NCBI RefSeq assembly: GCF_006716115.1
Contig: NZ_VFOO01000001.1
Coordinates: 3,534,001-3,598,000, forward strand
Direction: 5' to 3'
Origin: Subtercola boreus
Lineage (GTDB): Bacteria; Actinomycetota; Actinomycetes; Actinomycetales; Microbacteriaceae
Length of the DNA stretch: 64,000 nucleotides
Below are positions 9,607 to 17,984 of the stretch, piece after piece. The position numbers were made by a program, and so were the translations under genes. The notes under the pieces are model-generated. The model was not told the origin of the DNA. It did not search any database and was given only the letters and a program-made list of their open reading frames with translations. The first letter of the stretch is position 1; the number at the start of each line of letters is the position of its first letter.

Positions 9607-9723
9607 CCCGCTCCTCTTCGTCGATCCCTGCTCGTCGTGACGGGCTGGCGTGGTGGGTCCGCGCGGGTGATGATGGGGTGAGCCGCGAGGGCGGCGAGGC
9701 GGGGCGAAGAGGGCGGAGCGACG

Positions 9724-10785
9724 ATGACCGGATGGCACGCCCGCTTCGAGCGCGACGCGCGCTTCCGGCAGGCCGTCGAGACGGAGTACGAGGGCCCGTA
9801 CGACGTCGGTGATGCCGTCTGGTGGCTCGATCATCCCTCGGACGACGCGCCCTCGGGGGAGCCGTCACCGCGCCGCGTGCTGTCCGCGCTGCAGCGTGAC
9901 GCATTCGCCCGCCCGGCCGGCGCGGGCGACGAGTCCAGGTCGCTGGAGGCCCTGGCCGAGCTCCAGTCGCTCACAGCCGCCCTCGACGCCGACCGCGACG
10001 AGACGCAGCGGGCGGTCGATGAGGCGCTGGCGGTTCTGGATGCCCGTCCCGCCCTCCGCCGCAGAACCACCGTGCTGCTCGCCGGGGCCTTCATCGCGGC
10101 CGGCTGCCTGGCGGGAGGGGCGGTCTTCGCGGCGACGAGCGTGATCGCGACGGGAGGTTTCGGGGGCGGCGCCGGAAGCAGCGCCGACGGCGGGAGCAGC
10201 AGCACGAACGGTCCGGGAGGCTCGGCCGGCGGCGGCCCGGGCACGAGCCAGGGCGACAACGGTGACAACGCTGCGGAGGCCGCCGCCGACGGCGCGGGCA
10301 CGGCGGCGGACGGCGGGTCGAGCTACAGCGCCACCGGCGGCGACGGTTCCGCCGCTCCGGCACCGCGGCTCACGGCGGCGCCGTACCCGAACTTCCCACC
10401 GGGCGTGGGGGCCGACTCGTACGCCGCGATCTTCTCCCACGGGCAGCTCGTCGCAGACCTTCCGCCCTCCGAACCCGCGGCAGAACTGCTGGTCGCGACC
10501 TTCCGCGCGCTGAACATCGGCCAGAACAGCCCGGGTGCGGTCTATGCGGCGGTGAACACGTCGAACCAGGTGTGCCTGGTGGTCTACGGAAACCCGGTGG
10601 ACTACGGCTACACCTGCGACGACGTCGACCGGGTGGCGACCAGCGGGCTGCAGGTGTCCCTCGCGACCCGGGACCACACGGATCCGGCCTCGGGCGTGGT
10701 GACGCCCGGCGTCGGGCTCTCGGCGCGCTGGCTGCCCGACGGCGCCCTCACCCTCGACTCGTCGCTGCCCTACGACCGCGACTGA
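9724..10785 (+). CDS. hypothetical single-pass membrane protein with Gly/Ser-rich linker
   Basis: 353 residues, family not recognised. An N-terminal cytoplasmic part of about 115 residues (WHARFERDARFRQAVETEYEG, then a helix-prone LEALAELQSLTAALDADRD stretch) is followed by one membrane segment at about 117-138. A long Gly/Ser/Ala/Asn linker (about 145-215) leads to an outside domain of about 135 residues containing SNQVCLVVYGNPVDYGYTCDD, whose two Cys could form a disulfide. The ribosome site GGAG is 5 bases before ATG. The layout resembles surface-exposed sensor or anti-sigma-like proteins, but no HTH or anti-sigma motif is visible and no sigma factor is next to it. Confidence 0.7.
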   Translation: MTGWHARFERDARFRQAVETEYEGPYDVGDAVWWLDHPSDDAPSGEPSPRRVLSALQRDAFARPAGAGDESRSLEALAELQSLTAALDADRDETQRAVDEALAVLDARPALRRRTTVLLAGAFIAAGCLAGGAVFAATSVIATGGFGGGAGSSADGGSSSTNGPGGSAGGGPGTSQGDNGDNAAEAAADGAGTAADGGSSYSATGGDGSAAPAPRLTAAPYPNFPPGVGADSYAAIFSHGQLVADLPPSEPAAELLVATFRALNIGQNSPGAVYAAVNTSNQVCLVVYGNPVDYGYTCDDVDRVATSGLQVSLATRDHTDPASGVVTPGVGLSARWLPDGALTLDSSLPYDRD

Positions 10786-10853
10786 CTCGCAGACCGGTCG
10801 GATCCCGCCATGACCTGGCGCGCGGGGCCGATACGCTGGAAACGGAGGCCCCG

Positions 10854-11588
10854 ATGACCCAGCAGCACCCCGAGCAGACCGCCCACCCGATCAGCCGGCA
10901 GGACGCAGATCCGAGCGACGCGGGGGCGGAGCGCACGGCGGCCCCGGGCATCCGTGACCGCGTGTTCGCGGCAGCCCTGTTCGACATGGACGGCACGCTC
11001 ATCGACTCGACTCCCGCCGTCGACCGCTCGTGGACGACGTGGGGGCAGGAGTACGGCCTCGACCCCGCATTCCGCGAGGGCATGCACGGCAAGCCGGCGA
11101 TCGGCCTGGTCAGCGCTGTCATCGCGCCGGAGCATGTGGAGGAGGCCTTCGCGCGCATCCTGCACCTCGAACTGGTCGACGTCGACGGCATCACTCCGCT
11201 CGGCGGCGCCGCAGAACTGCTCGGCAGCCTGCCCGAGGAACGCCGCGCGATCGTGACGTCGTGCACGCGCGACCTCGCCCGGGTGCGGATCGGAGCCGCG
11301 GGCATCCCGGCGCCGGCCACGGTCGTGACGATCGACGACACCCCCCGGGGCAAGCCGTTCCCCGAGCCGTTCCTCGAGGGCGCGCGCCGGTTGGGCGTCG
11401 ACCCGCGCGACTGTGTGGTCTTCGAGGATGCCCCCGCCGGGCTCGCCGCCGGCCGGGCTGCAGGATGCACGACCGTCGGCGTGGTCGGAACGCATTCCGC
11501 GGCGGAACTCGACGCCGACCTCGTGGTCGACAGTCTCGCCGACGTCCGTTTGGTCCCGTCCCCCGGCGGCTTCCGCCTGGCGTACTGA
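10854..11588 (+). CDS. HAD-family sugar-phosphatase-like hydrolase
   Basis: A 244-residue HAD subfamily IA phosphatase. Motif I is LFDMDGTLIDST, motif II TSCTRD, and the Lys/motif IV region is GKPFPEPFLEGARRLGVDPRDCVVFEDAPAG written across residues; this matches sugar-phosphatase and 2-deoxyglucose-6-phosphatase relatives. About 40 disordered polar residues (QQHPEQTAHPISRQDAD) precede the domain. ATG 10854 is chosen because GGAGG sits at 10844-10848; the open frame reaches back to 10572 without a better start. TACGCT at 10832 may be its -10 box. It is convergent with idi across a long palindrome. Confidence 0.85.
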   Translation: MTQQHPEQTAHPISRQDADPSDAGAERTAAPGIRDRVFAAALFDMDGTLIDSTPAVDRSWTTWGQEYGLDPAFREGMHGKPAIGLVSAVIAPEHVEEAFARILHLELVDVDGITPLGGAAELLGSLPEERRAIVTSCTRDLARVRIGAAGIPAPATVVTIDDTPRGKPFPEPFLEGARRLGVDPRDCVVFEDAPAGLAAGRAAGCTTVGVVGTHSAAELDADLVVDSLADVRLVPSPGGFRLAY

Positions 11589-11614
11589 CCCTCCCCGCCC
11601 CCCGCCCTTTCCAT

Positions 11615-11670
11615 CGAGTGGGCAGTTTGGGCCCCAAAACTCCGCGTTTGGGGCCCAAACTGCCCACTCG
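11615..11670. terminator. 24-bp perfect palindrome between convergent genes (palindrome family copy 1)
   Basis: Bases 11615-11638 and 11647-11670 are a perfect 24-base inverted repeat with an 8-base loop, placed between the 3' ends of the HAD gene and idi. The flanks CTTTCC and GGAAAG can extend the stem. It contains the core GCAGTTTGGGCCCCA (11622-11636), found again at 29892 and, with one change, at 33143. A two-way transcription terminator is the simplest reading, although no T-run follows the stem. Confidence 0.65.
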
Positions 11671-11703
11671 AGAAGGAAAGGGAAGGGGGAGGGGGAGGGG
11701 GGG

Positions 11704-12270
11704 TCAGGCCGCGAGGGTGGCGCGGGCCGCCATCAGGGCGGGGAGTTGCAGGGTGAGCCAGGGGCTGAACGCCCAGGGCGTCGCCTCGATCGAGGCCAGC
11801 AGGGCATCCGGTTCGGCCCACTGCCACTCGGCGACCTCGTCGGGGCTGGGCTGCAGGGCATCCGGGAGCCCGGCGACATCTGTCAGCACCGCTGTGTAGA
11901 CGGGGCAGATCTCGTTCTCGACGATCCCGCTCGCGTCGACCGCGCGGTACCGGAAGTCGGGCAGAGCCACGCGGATCGAGGTGAGGCCGCTCCCGATGCC
12001 GAGTTCGTCGTGGGCACGACGCGCCAGGGCGGCATCGAAGCTCTCTCCGGGCGCCGGATGCCCGCAGAACGAATTCGTCCAGACGCCGGGCCACGTGCGT
12101 TTCGCCAGCGCGCGCCGCGTGACGAGGATGCGCCCGGCCTCGTCGAAGACGTGGCAGGAGAAAGCGAGGTGCAGCGGGGTGTCGGTTGTGTGCACCGTCG
12201 CCTTGTCGGCGACACCGATGGGTTCTCCGCCGTCGGACAGTAGCACGACCTGCTCATCGGAGGCAGCCAT
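11704..12270 (-). CDS. idi: isopentenyl-diphosphate delta-isomerase, type 1
   Basis: 188 residues. It interconverts isopentenyl and dimethylallyl diphosphate, the starter for prenyl chains. NSFCGHP contains the catalytic Cys, GESFDAALARRAHDELGI is the Nudix-type helix, and ENEICPVYTA carries the second acidic catalytic site. ATG 12270 is preceded by AGAGGG; the longer frame to 12354 is not needed. It is divergent from crtE with about 36 bases between the starts, so isomerase and carotenoid synthesis are probably co-controlled. It converges with the HAD gene across a palindrome. Confidence 0.95.
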   Translation of the reverse strand: MAASDEQVVLLSDGGEPIGVADKATVHTTDTPLHLAFSCHVFDEAGRILVTRRALAKRTWPGVWTNSFCGHPAPGESFDAALARRAHDELGIGSGLTSIRVALPDFRYRAVDASGIVENEICPVYTAVLTDVAGLPDALQPSPDEVAEWQWAEPDALLASIEATPWAFSPWLTLQLPALMAARATLAA

Positions 12271-12306
12271 AACGCCCTCTCTCACTCGGTGGGTTACGCT
12301 CAAATG

Positions 12307-13377
12307 GTGGACCCACAGGATCTCGTGGTGGCAAGCTCGCGGCGACAGAAACATGTCGACGACGTACTTGACCGCTTCTTCAGCCTAGCCAAGAACCGCG
12401 CTGCGGCGATCGGGCCACGATACGTGACGCTCTGGCAGACCCTCGAACGGAACACTTCGGGCGGCAAGCGTTTCCGGCCGGGCATGGTCATGGGGGCATA
12501 TGAGTCCCTCGGCGGCACCGACAGCGAGGCCGCGGCCCACATCGGGGCGGCATTCGAACTGCTGCACACGGCCCTCATCGTGCACGACGACGTGATCGAT
12601 CGGGACTTCATCCGCCGCGGCGGGGTGAACGTCTCCGGGGTCTACCGGGACTTCGCTCAGACCGCGGGCATCCCGGTCCCGGCGGCCGAGCACCGGGGCC
12701 TCTCCGTCGCCGTCATCGCCGGCGACCTGGCGCTCTCGAACGCGTTCCGGATGATCGACAAGGCCGGTGTCGGAGACGAGATGCGCCGTCGCCTCCACGA
12801 CATCTTCGACGAGGCTCTGTTCGCCTCGGCCGCCGGTGAGCTCTTCGACGTGGACTTCTCCCAGCTGAAGTCGATGCCGACGGTGGACGAGGTCGTCGAC
12901 ATGGAACGCCTGAAGACCGCCGTCTACTCGTTCGAGAGCCCCTGTGAGGCCGGCGCCGTGCTGGCCGGTGCGAGCGACGAAGCAGTGCGCGCCCTCGCCT
13001 CCTTCGGTCGCAACATCGGCATCGCCTACCAGATCGTGGACGACGTGCTCGGCGTCTTCGGTGACGAAGCCGCCACGGGCAAGACCACCATCGGCGACCT
13101 GCGGGAGGGCAAGCGCACAGTTCTCATCGCCTACGCCTCGGGCTGCCCGGAGTGGCTGGAGATCTCGCAGTGGCTCGGCCTCCCCGACCTCACGCGCGAG
13201 CAGGCCGGCGTGGTGCGACGCTCCCTCGAGGCGTGCGGCGCCCGCCAGTACGCGGAGGATCTCGCCCGCGAGTTCGCTGACCGCGCCATCGAGGAGCTGG
13301 CTTCGGATGCTCTCCCCGACGCCACGCGCGACGAGTTCCAGCCCGTGATCGACGCCGTGCTGCGGCGGGTGCGGTGA
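12307..13377 (+). CDS. crtE: geranylgeranyl diphosphate synthase
   Basis: A 356-residue trans-prenyltransferase supplying GGPP for phytoene. The first Asp-rich motif is HDDVIDRD (DDxxD type) and the second is YQIVDDVLGVFGDE; GGKRFRPGM is the conserved basic region. GTG 12307 is preferred because TACGCT at 12295-12300 lies 6 bases before it, the spacing seen at other leaderless starts in this window; ATG 12304 would add one residue and has no ribosome site either. The stop overlaps the crtB start by four bases. It is the first gene of the carotenoid operon. Confidence 0.93.
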   Translation: MDPQDLVVASSRRQKHVDDVLDRFFSLAKNRAAAIGPRYVTLWQTLERNTSGGKRFRPGMVMGAYESLGGTDSEAAAHIGAAFELLHTALIVHDDVIDRDFIRRGGVNVSGVYRDFAQTAGIPVPAAEHRGLSVAVIAGDLALSNAFRMIDKAGVGDEMRRRLHDIFDEALFASAAGELFDVDFSQLKSMPTVDEVVDMERLKTAVYSFESPCEAGAVLAGASDEAVRALASFGRNIGIAYQIVDDVLGVFGDEAATGKTTIGDLREGKRTVLIAYASGCPEWLEISQWLGLPDLTREQAGVVRRSLEACGARQYAEDLAREFADRAIEELASDALPDATRDEFQPVIDAVLRRVR

Positions 13378-14312
13378 GCGGCGAGACCGCCGATCTCGCC
13401 CGGGCGCGGTCGCTCTACGACAGGGTCGCCGTCGAGACGGCGGGCATCGTCATCCATCGATATTCCACATCGTTCGGCCTCGCGTCGAGGTTGCTCTCGC
13501 CGTCGGTGCGCCGTCACGTCGACAACATCTACGCCCTGGTGCGGCTCGCCGACGAGGTCGTCGACGGTGTCGCGGCCTCCGCGTCGCTCCAGGCGCCCGA
13601 GATCGCCCGCCTCCTCGACACTCTCGAGAAGGAGACGCTCGACGCGATCGCCGTCGGCTACAGCACCAACCTCGTCGTGCACGCCTTCGCGCTGACCGCC
13701 CGGGAGGTCTCGTTCGGGGCCGAGCTCGTCTCGCCGTTCTACGCCTCGATGCGGGCCGACCTCACCGAGACGGAGCACACGCCCGAGTCGTTCACGGAAT
13801 ATGTCTACGGCTCCGCGGAGGTCGTCGGGCTGATGTGCCTGTGTGCATTCCTCGAGGGGCATACAATTCCGGATGACCGGCGAACCACCCTCGTCGACGG
13901 TGCCCGGCATCTGGGCGCCGCGTTCCAGAAGATCAACTTCCTGCGCGACCTCTCCGCCGATTTCGCGGGGCTCGGGCGGAGCTACTTCCCCGGCGTCAAC
14001 GTGTCGACCTTCGGGGAGACGGCGAAGCGCGACATCCTCGACGACATCGACAACGACCTCCGGATTGCGCGCGCCAGCCTTCCGCTGCTGCCCGCGTCTT
14101 CGCGGCGGGCGGTGGCGCTCGCACAGGGTCTGTTCGGCGAACTGACCCGTCGGCTCCGCCAGACCCCTGCTGCCGTGCTCGCCGAGACGCGCATCCGGGT
14201 GCCGAACCCGGTGAAGCTGCGCATCGCCGCCTCCGCTGCCGCCGGCCGCCTGCCGCGCGAATTCCCGCCCGCTTCCCCCCTTTCACCACGCACTGCCGAG
14301 GAGACCCGTTGA
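13374..14312 (+). CDS. crtB: phytoene synthase
   Basis: A 312-residue squalene/phytoene synthase joining two GGPP to phytoene. The two Asp-rich sites are visible as VRLADEVVDG (about residues 56-65) and NFLRDLSADFAGLGR with the following SYFPG; YVYGSAEVVGLM is also typical. The GTG start lies inside GTGA overlapping the crtE stop, and the stop overlaps the crtI TTG, indicating translational coupling. Length is normal for the family. Confidence 0.95.
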   Translation: MSGETADLARARSLYDRVAVETAGIVIHRYSTSFGLASRLLSPSVRRHVDNIYALVRLADEVVDGVAASASLQAPEIARLLDTLEKETLDAIAVGYSTNLVVHAFALTAREVSFGAELVSPFYASMRADLTETEHTPESFTEYVYGSAEVVGLMCLCAFLEGHTIPDDRRTTLVDGARHLGAAFQKINFLRDLSADFAGLGRSYFPGVNVSTFGETAKRDILDDIDNDLRIARASLPLLPASSRRAVALAQGLFGELTRRLRQTPAAVLAETRIRVPNPVKLRIAASAAAGRLPREFPPASPLSPRTAEETR

Positions 14313-16324
14313 CCCGCGAGCACGACGATCCCCGGCCACAGGATGACGAACCGGGCAACTCCTTCGACGACATCGTCGACGGTGAGACAGAGGTGATCGA
14401 GCGCCTGCCCGACGACTACGTGCTCGATGCCTACGCCGCCCGCCCCACAGCGGCAGCCGAGCGCGCCGCCGCGGCCCTCCGTCCGGGTGCGGGCAAGACA
14501 GCGGTCGTCATCGGTGCGGGGATCAGCGGCCTCGCGACCGCCGGACTCCTCGCCCGCGACGGCTACAGCGTCACGGTCGTCGAGAAGCAGCAGGCGGTCG
14601 GCGGTCGGGCAGGGCTCTGGGAGAAGGACGGCTTCCGCTTCGACGCCGGCCCCTCCTGGTACCTGATGCCCGAGGTCTTCGACCACTGGTACAAGCTCAT
14701 GGGCTCCTCGGCTGCCGCGGAACTCGACCTCTCGAAGCTCGACCCGGGCTACCGCGTGCTGTTCCAGGACGAGTTCCACCCGGTCGACATTGCGGCGAAC
14801 CGGGAGGACAATCTCGAGCTCTTCGAATCGCTCGAACCCGGATCCGGCGTGCGCATGGCCGGGTACCTCGACTCCGCCGCCGAGACGTACGAGCTGGCGA
14901 AGGAGTACTTCCTCTACTCGACGTTCGAGGACTTCCGACCGCTGCTGAAGGGCCCGGTGCTGAAACGTTCACCCAGGCTGGTGCGGCTGCTGCTGGAGTC
15001 GCTCGACAGTTTCGCGGGACGTACGGTGCGCGACCCGCGCCTGCAGCAGATCCTCGGCTACCCCGCGGTGTTCCTCGGCTCGTCACCGTATTCCACTCCG
15101 AGCATGTATCACCTGATGAGCCACCTCGACCTCGACGACGGGGTGCTCTACCCGCAGGGCGGGCTCGCGCGAGTCATCGAGAGCATCGAGCAGCTTGCCG
15201 TGTCTGCCGGAGTCACGGTCGTCACGGGTGCCACCGTCAGCCGCATCGTGACCACCGACGACCACGTCGACCCAGCCGCGCTGGCGGCACCCGAGCCCGG
15301 GCCCTACGACTACCCGACGAATGAGTTCGACACGAACGTGATCGACCGCGACGAGCTCCGGCGCGTGCTGGAGGGGGAGGCGGAGCCGACAGAGGATGCA
15401 CCCGCGGCACCCGCGGCACCCGCGGCACCTGCGGCCCCAGCAGCTGCCGCCAACACCGGCGTGAGCGCCGCTGCCGCACCCTCGCCGACGCCCGTGCGCG
15501 TCGCGGGCATCCAGTACCTCGACGCCACCGGTGCCGCCCACACCCTCGAAGCGGACATCGTCGTGGCCGCAACAGACCTCAAGCACGTCGAGACCACCAT
15601 GCTCCTCCCGGAGCTGCAGACCTACCCCGAGAGCTACTGGGCGAAGAAGACGGCCGGGCCGAGCGCCGTGCTCATCTACCTCGGTGTCTCCGGCGAGATC
15701 CCCGAGCTCCTTCACCACACCCTCTTCTTCACCAAGACCTGGAAGACCGACTTCGAGCAGATCTTCGGCAAGGGCGGCGTCGCCGCCGGCCTGCTGAAGG
15801 GTGTCGGTATCGGCCGTCCGGTGACCACGAGCGTGCCCAGCCCGGCCTCGATCTACGTCTGCCGGCCGAGCGCCACGGATGCCTCGGTCGCGCCCGAGGG
15901 CTCGGAGAACCTGTTCGTGCTGGTGCCGATCCCCGCCGACCCGGGCATCGGGTCGGGCGGCGAAGACGGATCGGGTTCCGCCCAGGTCGAGGCCATCGCC
16001 GACGCCGCCATCGCACAGATCGCCGAGTGGGCGGGCGTGCCCGACCTCGCCGAGCGCATCACGGTGCGCCGGACGGTCGGCCCGGCCGACTTCGCGAACG
16101 ACCTGAACACGTGGAACGGTACGGCTCTCGGCCCCGCGCACACCCTCGGGCAGAGCGCGTTCTTCCGTGCGGGCAACGTGAGCAAGAAGGTGGGCGGTCT
16201 CTACTACGCGGGCGGATCGACGATCCCCGGCATCGGTCTGCCGATGTGCCTGATCAGCGCCGAACTGGTGATCAAGCGGCTGCGCGGCGACATCTCGACG
16301 ACTGCCCTGCCGGAGCCGCTGTGA
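14309..16324 (+). CDS. crtI: phytoene desaturase with internal insertion
   Basis: 671 residues, well above the usual 490-550. The dinucleotide fold VVIGAGISGLATAGLLARDG (about 66-85) and the C-terminal GGLYYAGGSTIPGIGLPMCL are typical of CrtI, which desaturates phytoene to lycopene. Two additions explain the length: an acidic N-terminal extension of about 60 residues, and an insertion at about 315-398 ending in a run of Ala-Pro-Ala repeats encoded by GCACCCGCG units (about 15398-15446). The start is TTG, overlapping the crtB stop as TTGA, with GAGGAG just upstream. It should feed lycopene to the elongase and cyclase encoded downstream. Confidence 0.93.
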   Translation: MTREHDDPRPQDDEPGNSFDDIVDGETEVIERLPDDYVLDAYAARPTAAAERAAAALRPGAGKTAVVIGAGISGLATAGLLARDGYSVTVVEKQQAVGGRAGLWEKDGFRFDAGPSWYLMPEVFDHWYKLMGSSAAAELDLSKLDPGYRVLFQDEFHPVDIAANREDNLELFESLEPGSGVRMAGYLDSAAETYELAKEYFLYSTFEDFRPLLKGPVLKRSPRLVRLLLESLDSFAGRTVRDPRLQQILGYPAVFLGSSPYSTPSMYHLMSHLDLDDGVLYPQGGLARVIESIEQLAVSAGVTVVTGATVSRIVTTDDHVDPAALAAPEPGPYDYPTNEFDTNVIDRDELRRVLEGEAEPTEDAPAAPAAPAAPAAPAAAANTGVSAAAAPSPTPVRVAGIQYLDATGAAHTLEADIVVAATDLKHVETTMLLPELQTYPESYWAKKTAGPSAVLIYLGVSGEIPELLHHTLFFTKTWKTDFEQIFGKGGVAAGLLKGVGIGRPVTTSVPSPASIYVCRPSATDASVAPEGSENLFVLVPIPADPGIGSGGEDGSGSAQVEAIADAAIAQIAEWAGVPDLAERITVRRTVGPADFANDLNTWNGTALGPAHTLGQSAFFRAGNVSKKVGGLYYAGGSTIPGIGLPMCLISAELVIKRLRGDISTTALPEPL

Positions 16325-16336
16325 GCCCGGTCGGAG

Positions 16337-16375
16337 CTGGTCTGCCCGGCGGCGGGTCGGGCAGCGCCGGACCAG
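16337..16375 (+). promoter_or_regulatory. interrupted stem-loop between crtI and crtYe
   Basis: CTGGTC (16337-16342) pairs with GACCAG (16370-16375), and CTGCCCG (16342-16348) with CGGGCAG (16358-16364), inside the 82-base gap after crtI. This is the only gap in an operon whose other junctions overlap by four bases. It could be an attenuator or an mRNA processing/stability site separating desaturase from cyclase genes; there is no T-run. Confidence 0.4.
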
Positions 16376-16406
16376 GCCGCGGCAGGGATGCCCGGGGGCG
16401 GCGCTG

Positions 16407-16763
16407 ATGGGCATCCTGTACCTGCTCGCCCTGCTGGTCGCGCTGACCGGGATGGTGATGCTCGACCGGCGGTTCCGCCTGTTCTTCTGGCAGGACGCCC
16501 GCCGCGCCGCCATCGTGCTGGTCGTGGGCGTGCTGTTCTTCCTGGCCTGGGATCTCTCCGGCATCACCGCGGGCATCTTCTTCCGCGGGGAGACCTCGTT
16601 CATGACGGGGGTGCTCGTCGGACCGGAGCTGCCTCTCGAGGAGGTCTTCTTCCTGACGATGCTCTGCTACCTGACGATGAACCTGTTCGAGGCGGTCAGC
16701 CGGATGCTCGCCCGCACCAGCCTCACCGCGCGAACCCGCTCGATGGAAGGGAGGCGCCCGTGA
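16407..16763 (+). CDS. crtYe: C50 carotenoid epsilon-cyclase subunit (CrtYe)
   Basis: 118 residues with three hydrophobic helices. It is one half of the heterodimeric lycopene/C50 cyclase of Actinobacteria. PELPLEEVFFLTMLCY carries the conserved PxEE-type acidic motif of CrtYc/CrtYe proteins. ATG 16407 has only a weak GGGGGCG ribosome site. It overlaps crtYf by four bases (GTGA), as expected for subunits made in equal amounts. Epsilon rather than beta ring specificity is inferred from the companion crtEb and cannot be proved from sequence here. Confidence 0.88.
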   Translation: MGILYLLALLVALTGMVMLDRRFRLFFWQDARRAAIVLVVGVLFFLAWDLSGITAGIFFRGETSFMTGVLVGPELPLEEVFFLTMLCYLTMNLFEAVSRMLARTSLTARTRSMEGRRP

Positions 16764-17092
16764 CCTACTGGACACTCAACGCGATCTTCCTCGTGGTCAC
16801 CGTCGCGCTGGCCATCGCCGCGCGCCTCGTCCGCCGGCGCCCGCGACTCCTGCCCCTCGCCGTCACGGTGCTGGTGCTCTTCGTGATCAGCGTCGTCTTC
16901 GACAACGTGATGATCGGTGTCGGCCTGGTCGGCTACAACCGCGATCTCATCTCGGGCGCCTTCCTCGGCATCGCCCCCCTCGAGGACTTCGCCTATGTCT
17001 TCGGCGCCGTGCTTCTCCTGCCGGCCCTCTGGTATCTGCTCCCGACAGCCCGGCGCCGCTCGGCCGACCGCCGATCGGAGTCGAACTCATGA
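16760..17092 (+). CDS. crtYf: C50 carotenoid epsilon-cyclase subunit (CrtYf)
   Basis: 110 residues with three membrane helices, the partner of CrtYe. GIAPLEDFAYVFG holds the conserved PLEDF acidic motif of this subunit family, and DNVMIGVGLVGYN the loop before it. The GTG start has GGGAGG upstream and lies in the four-base overlap with crtYe; its own stop overlaps the crtEb ATG (ATGA). The basic, Ser-rich tail [13 protein letters not shown] is cytoplasmic. Confidence 0.88.
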   Translation: MTYWTLNAIFLVVTVALAIAARLVRRRPRLLPLAVTVLVLFVISVVFDNVMIGVGLVGYNRDLISGAFLGIAPLEDFAYVFGAVLLLPALWYLLPTARRRSADRRSESNS

Positions 17093-17955
17093 GTAAGCTC
17101 GGCCAGGTCATCCTGTCCTCACGGCCGCTGTCGTGGGTGAACACTGCATTCCCGTTCGCGGCGGGCTATCTGCTCACCACGCGCGAGATCGACCTGACGT
17201 TCGTGCTCGGAACCCTCTACTTCCTCGTTCCGTACAACCTCGCGATGTACGGCATCAACGACGTGTTCGACTACGAGTCCGACATGCGGAACCCGCGGAA
17301 GGGCGGCGTCGAGGGCGCGGTGCTCAGCCGCTCGATGCACCGCATCACGCTCGTCAGCGCGGCAGTGACGAATATTCCGTTCCTGGTATATCTCGTGATC
17401 GTCGGTTCTCCGCTGTCGTGGCTCGTGCTCGCCGTGAGCGTCTTCGCCGTCATCGCGTACAGCGCACCGAAACTGCGCTTCAAAGAGCGCCCCTTCGTCG
17501 ACTCGCTCACCTCGAGCACGCACTTCGTCAGCCCGGCGGTCTACGGCCTGGTGCTCGCGGGCGCGGTCTTCACACCGGGACTGTGGGCCATTCTGGCTGC
17601 CTTCTTCCTCTGGGGCATCGCCAGCCACGCCTTCGGTGCGGTGCAGGACATCGTGGCCGACCGCGAGGGTGGCATCGCCTCCATCGCCACCGTCATCGGC
17701 GGACGCCAGACCGTTCGCTTCGCTTTCTTCGCCTATGTGCTGGGGGGCATCCTGATGCTCTTCACCGGCTGGCCCGGCCCGCTCGCGGCCCTGCTCGCCC
17801 TGCCCTATGCCTTCAGCGTGCTGCCGTTCTGGTCGATCAGCGACGCGGATGCCGAACGCGCCAACGCAGGCTGGAAGAGGTTCCTCTACCTGAACTTCGC
17901 CACCGGCTTCCTGGTGACGATGCTGCTGATCTGGTACGTGCTGATCAGCGCCTGA
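17089..17955 (+). CDS. crtEb: lycopene elongase, UbiA-type prenyltransferase
   Basis: 288 residues, about eight membrane helices. UbiA-family enzymes of this branch add C5 units to lycopene, giving C45 and C50 flavuxanthin-type products that CrtYe/CrtYf cyclise to decaprenoxanthin. The first Asp-rich loop is YGINDVFDYESDMRNPRKGG and the second is QDIVADREGGIAS. It overlaps crtYf by four bases and is the last gene of the operon. Its 3' end, with the stop codon, lies inside an 11-base tandem repeat that continues into the end of the convergent MarR gene. Confidence 0.92.
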   Translation: MSKLGQVILSSRPLSWVNTAFPFAAGYLLTTREIDLTFVLGTLYFLVPYNLAMYGINDVFDYESDMRNPRKGGVEGAVLSRSMHRITLVSAAVTNIPFLVYLVIVGSPLSWLVLAVSVFAVIAYSAPKLRFKERPFVDSLTSSTHFVSPAVYGLVLAGAVFTPGLWAILAAFFLWGIASHAFGAVQDIVADREGGIASIATVIGGRQTVRFAFFAYVLGGILMLFTGWPGPLAALLALPYAFSVLPFWSISDADAERANAGWKRFLYLNFATGFLVTMLLIWYVLISA

Positions 17956-17984
17956 TCAGCACCTGATCAGCGCCTGATCAGCCC
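17941..17984. repeat. four tandem 11-base repeats spanning two convergent gene ends
   Basis: The unit CTGATCAGCGC (or CAC, CCC at the end) occurs four times in a row at 17941, 17952, 17963 and 17974. It contains the palindrome GCTGATCAGC. The crtEb stop (17953-17955) falls in the second copy and the MarR stop (17978-17980) in the fourth. Unit-length changes here would alter the spacing and, if early, the tails of either protein. Confidence 0.75.

Noticed and set aside
17941-17984. Possible CRISPR array
   Set aside because: The 11-base units abut with no spacers, and no cas genes are present. The 21-base repeats at 61886 were rejected for the same reason.
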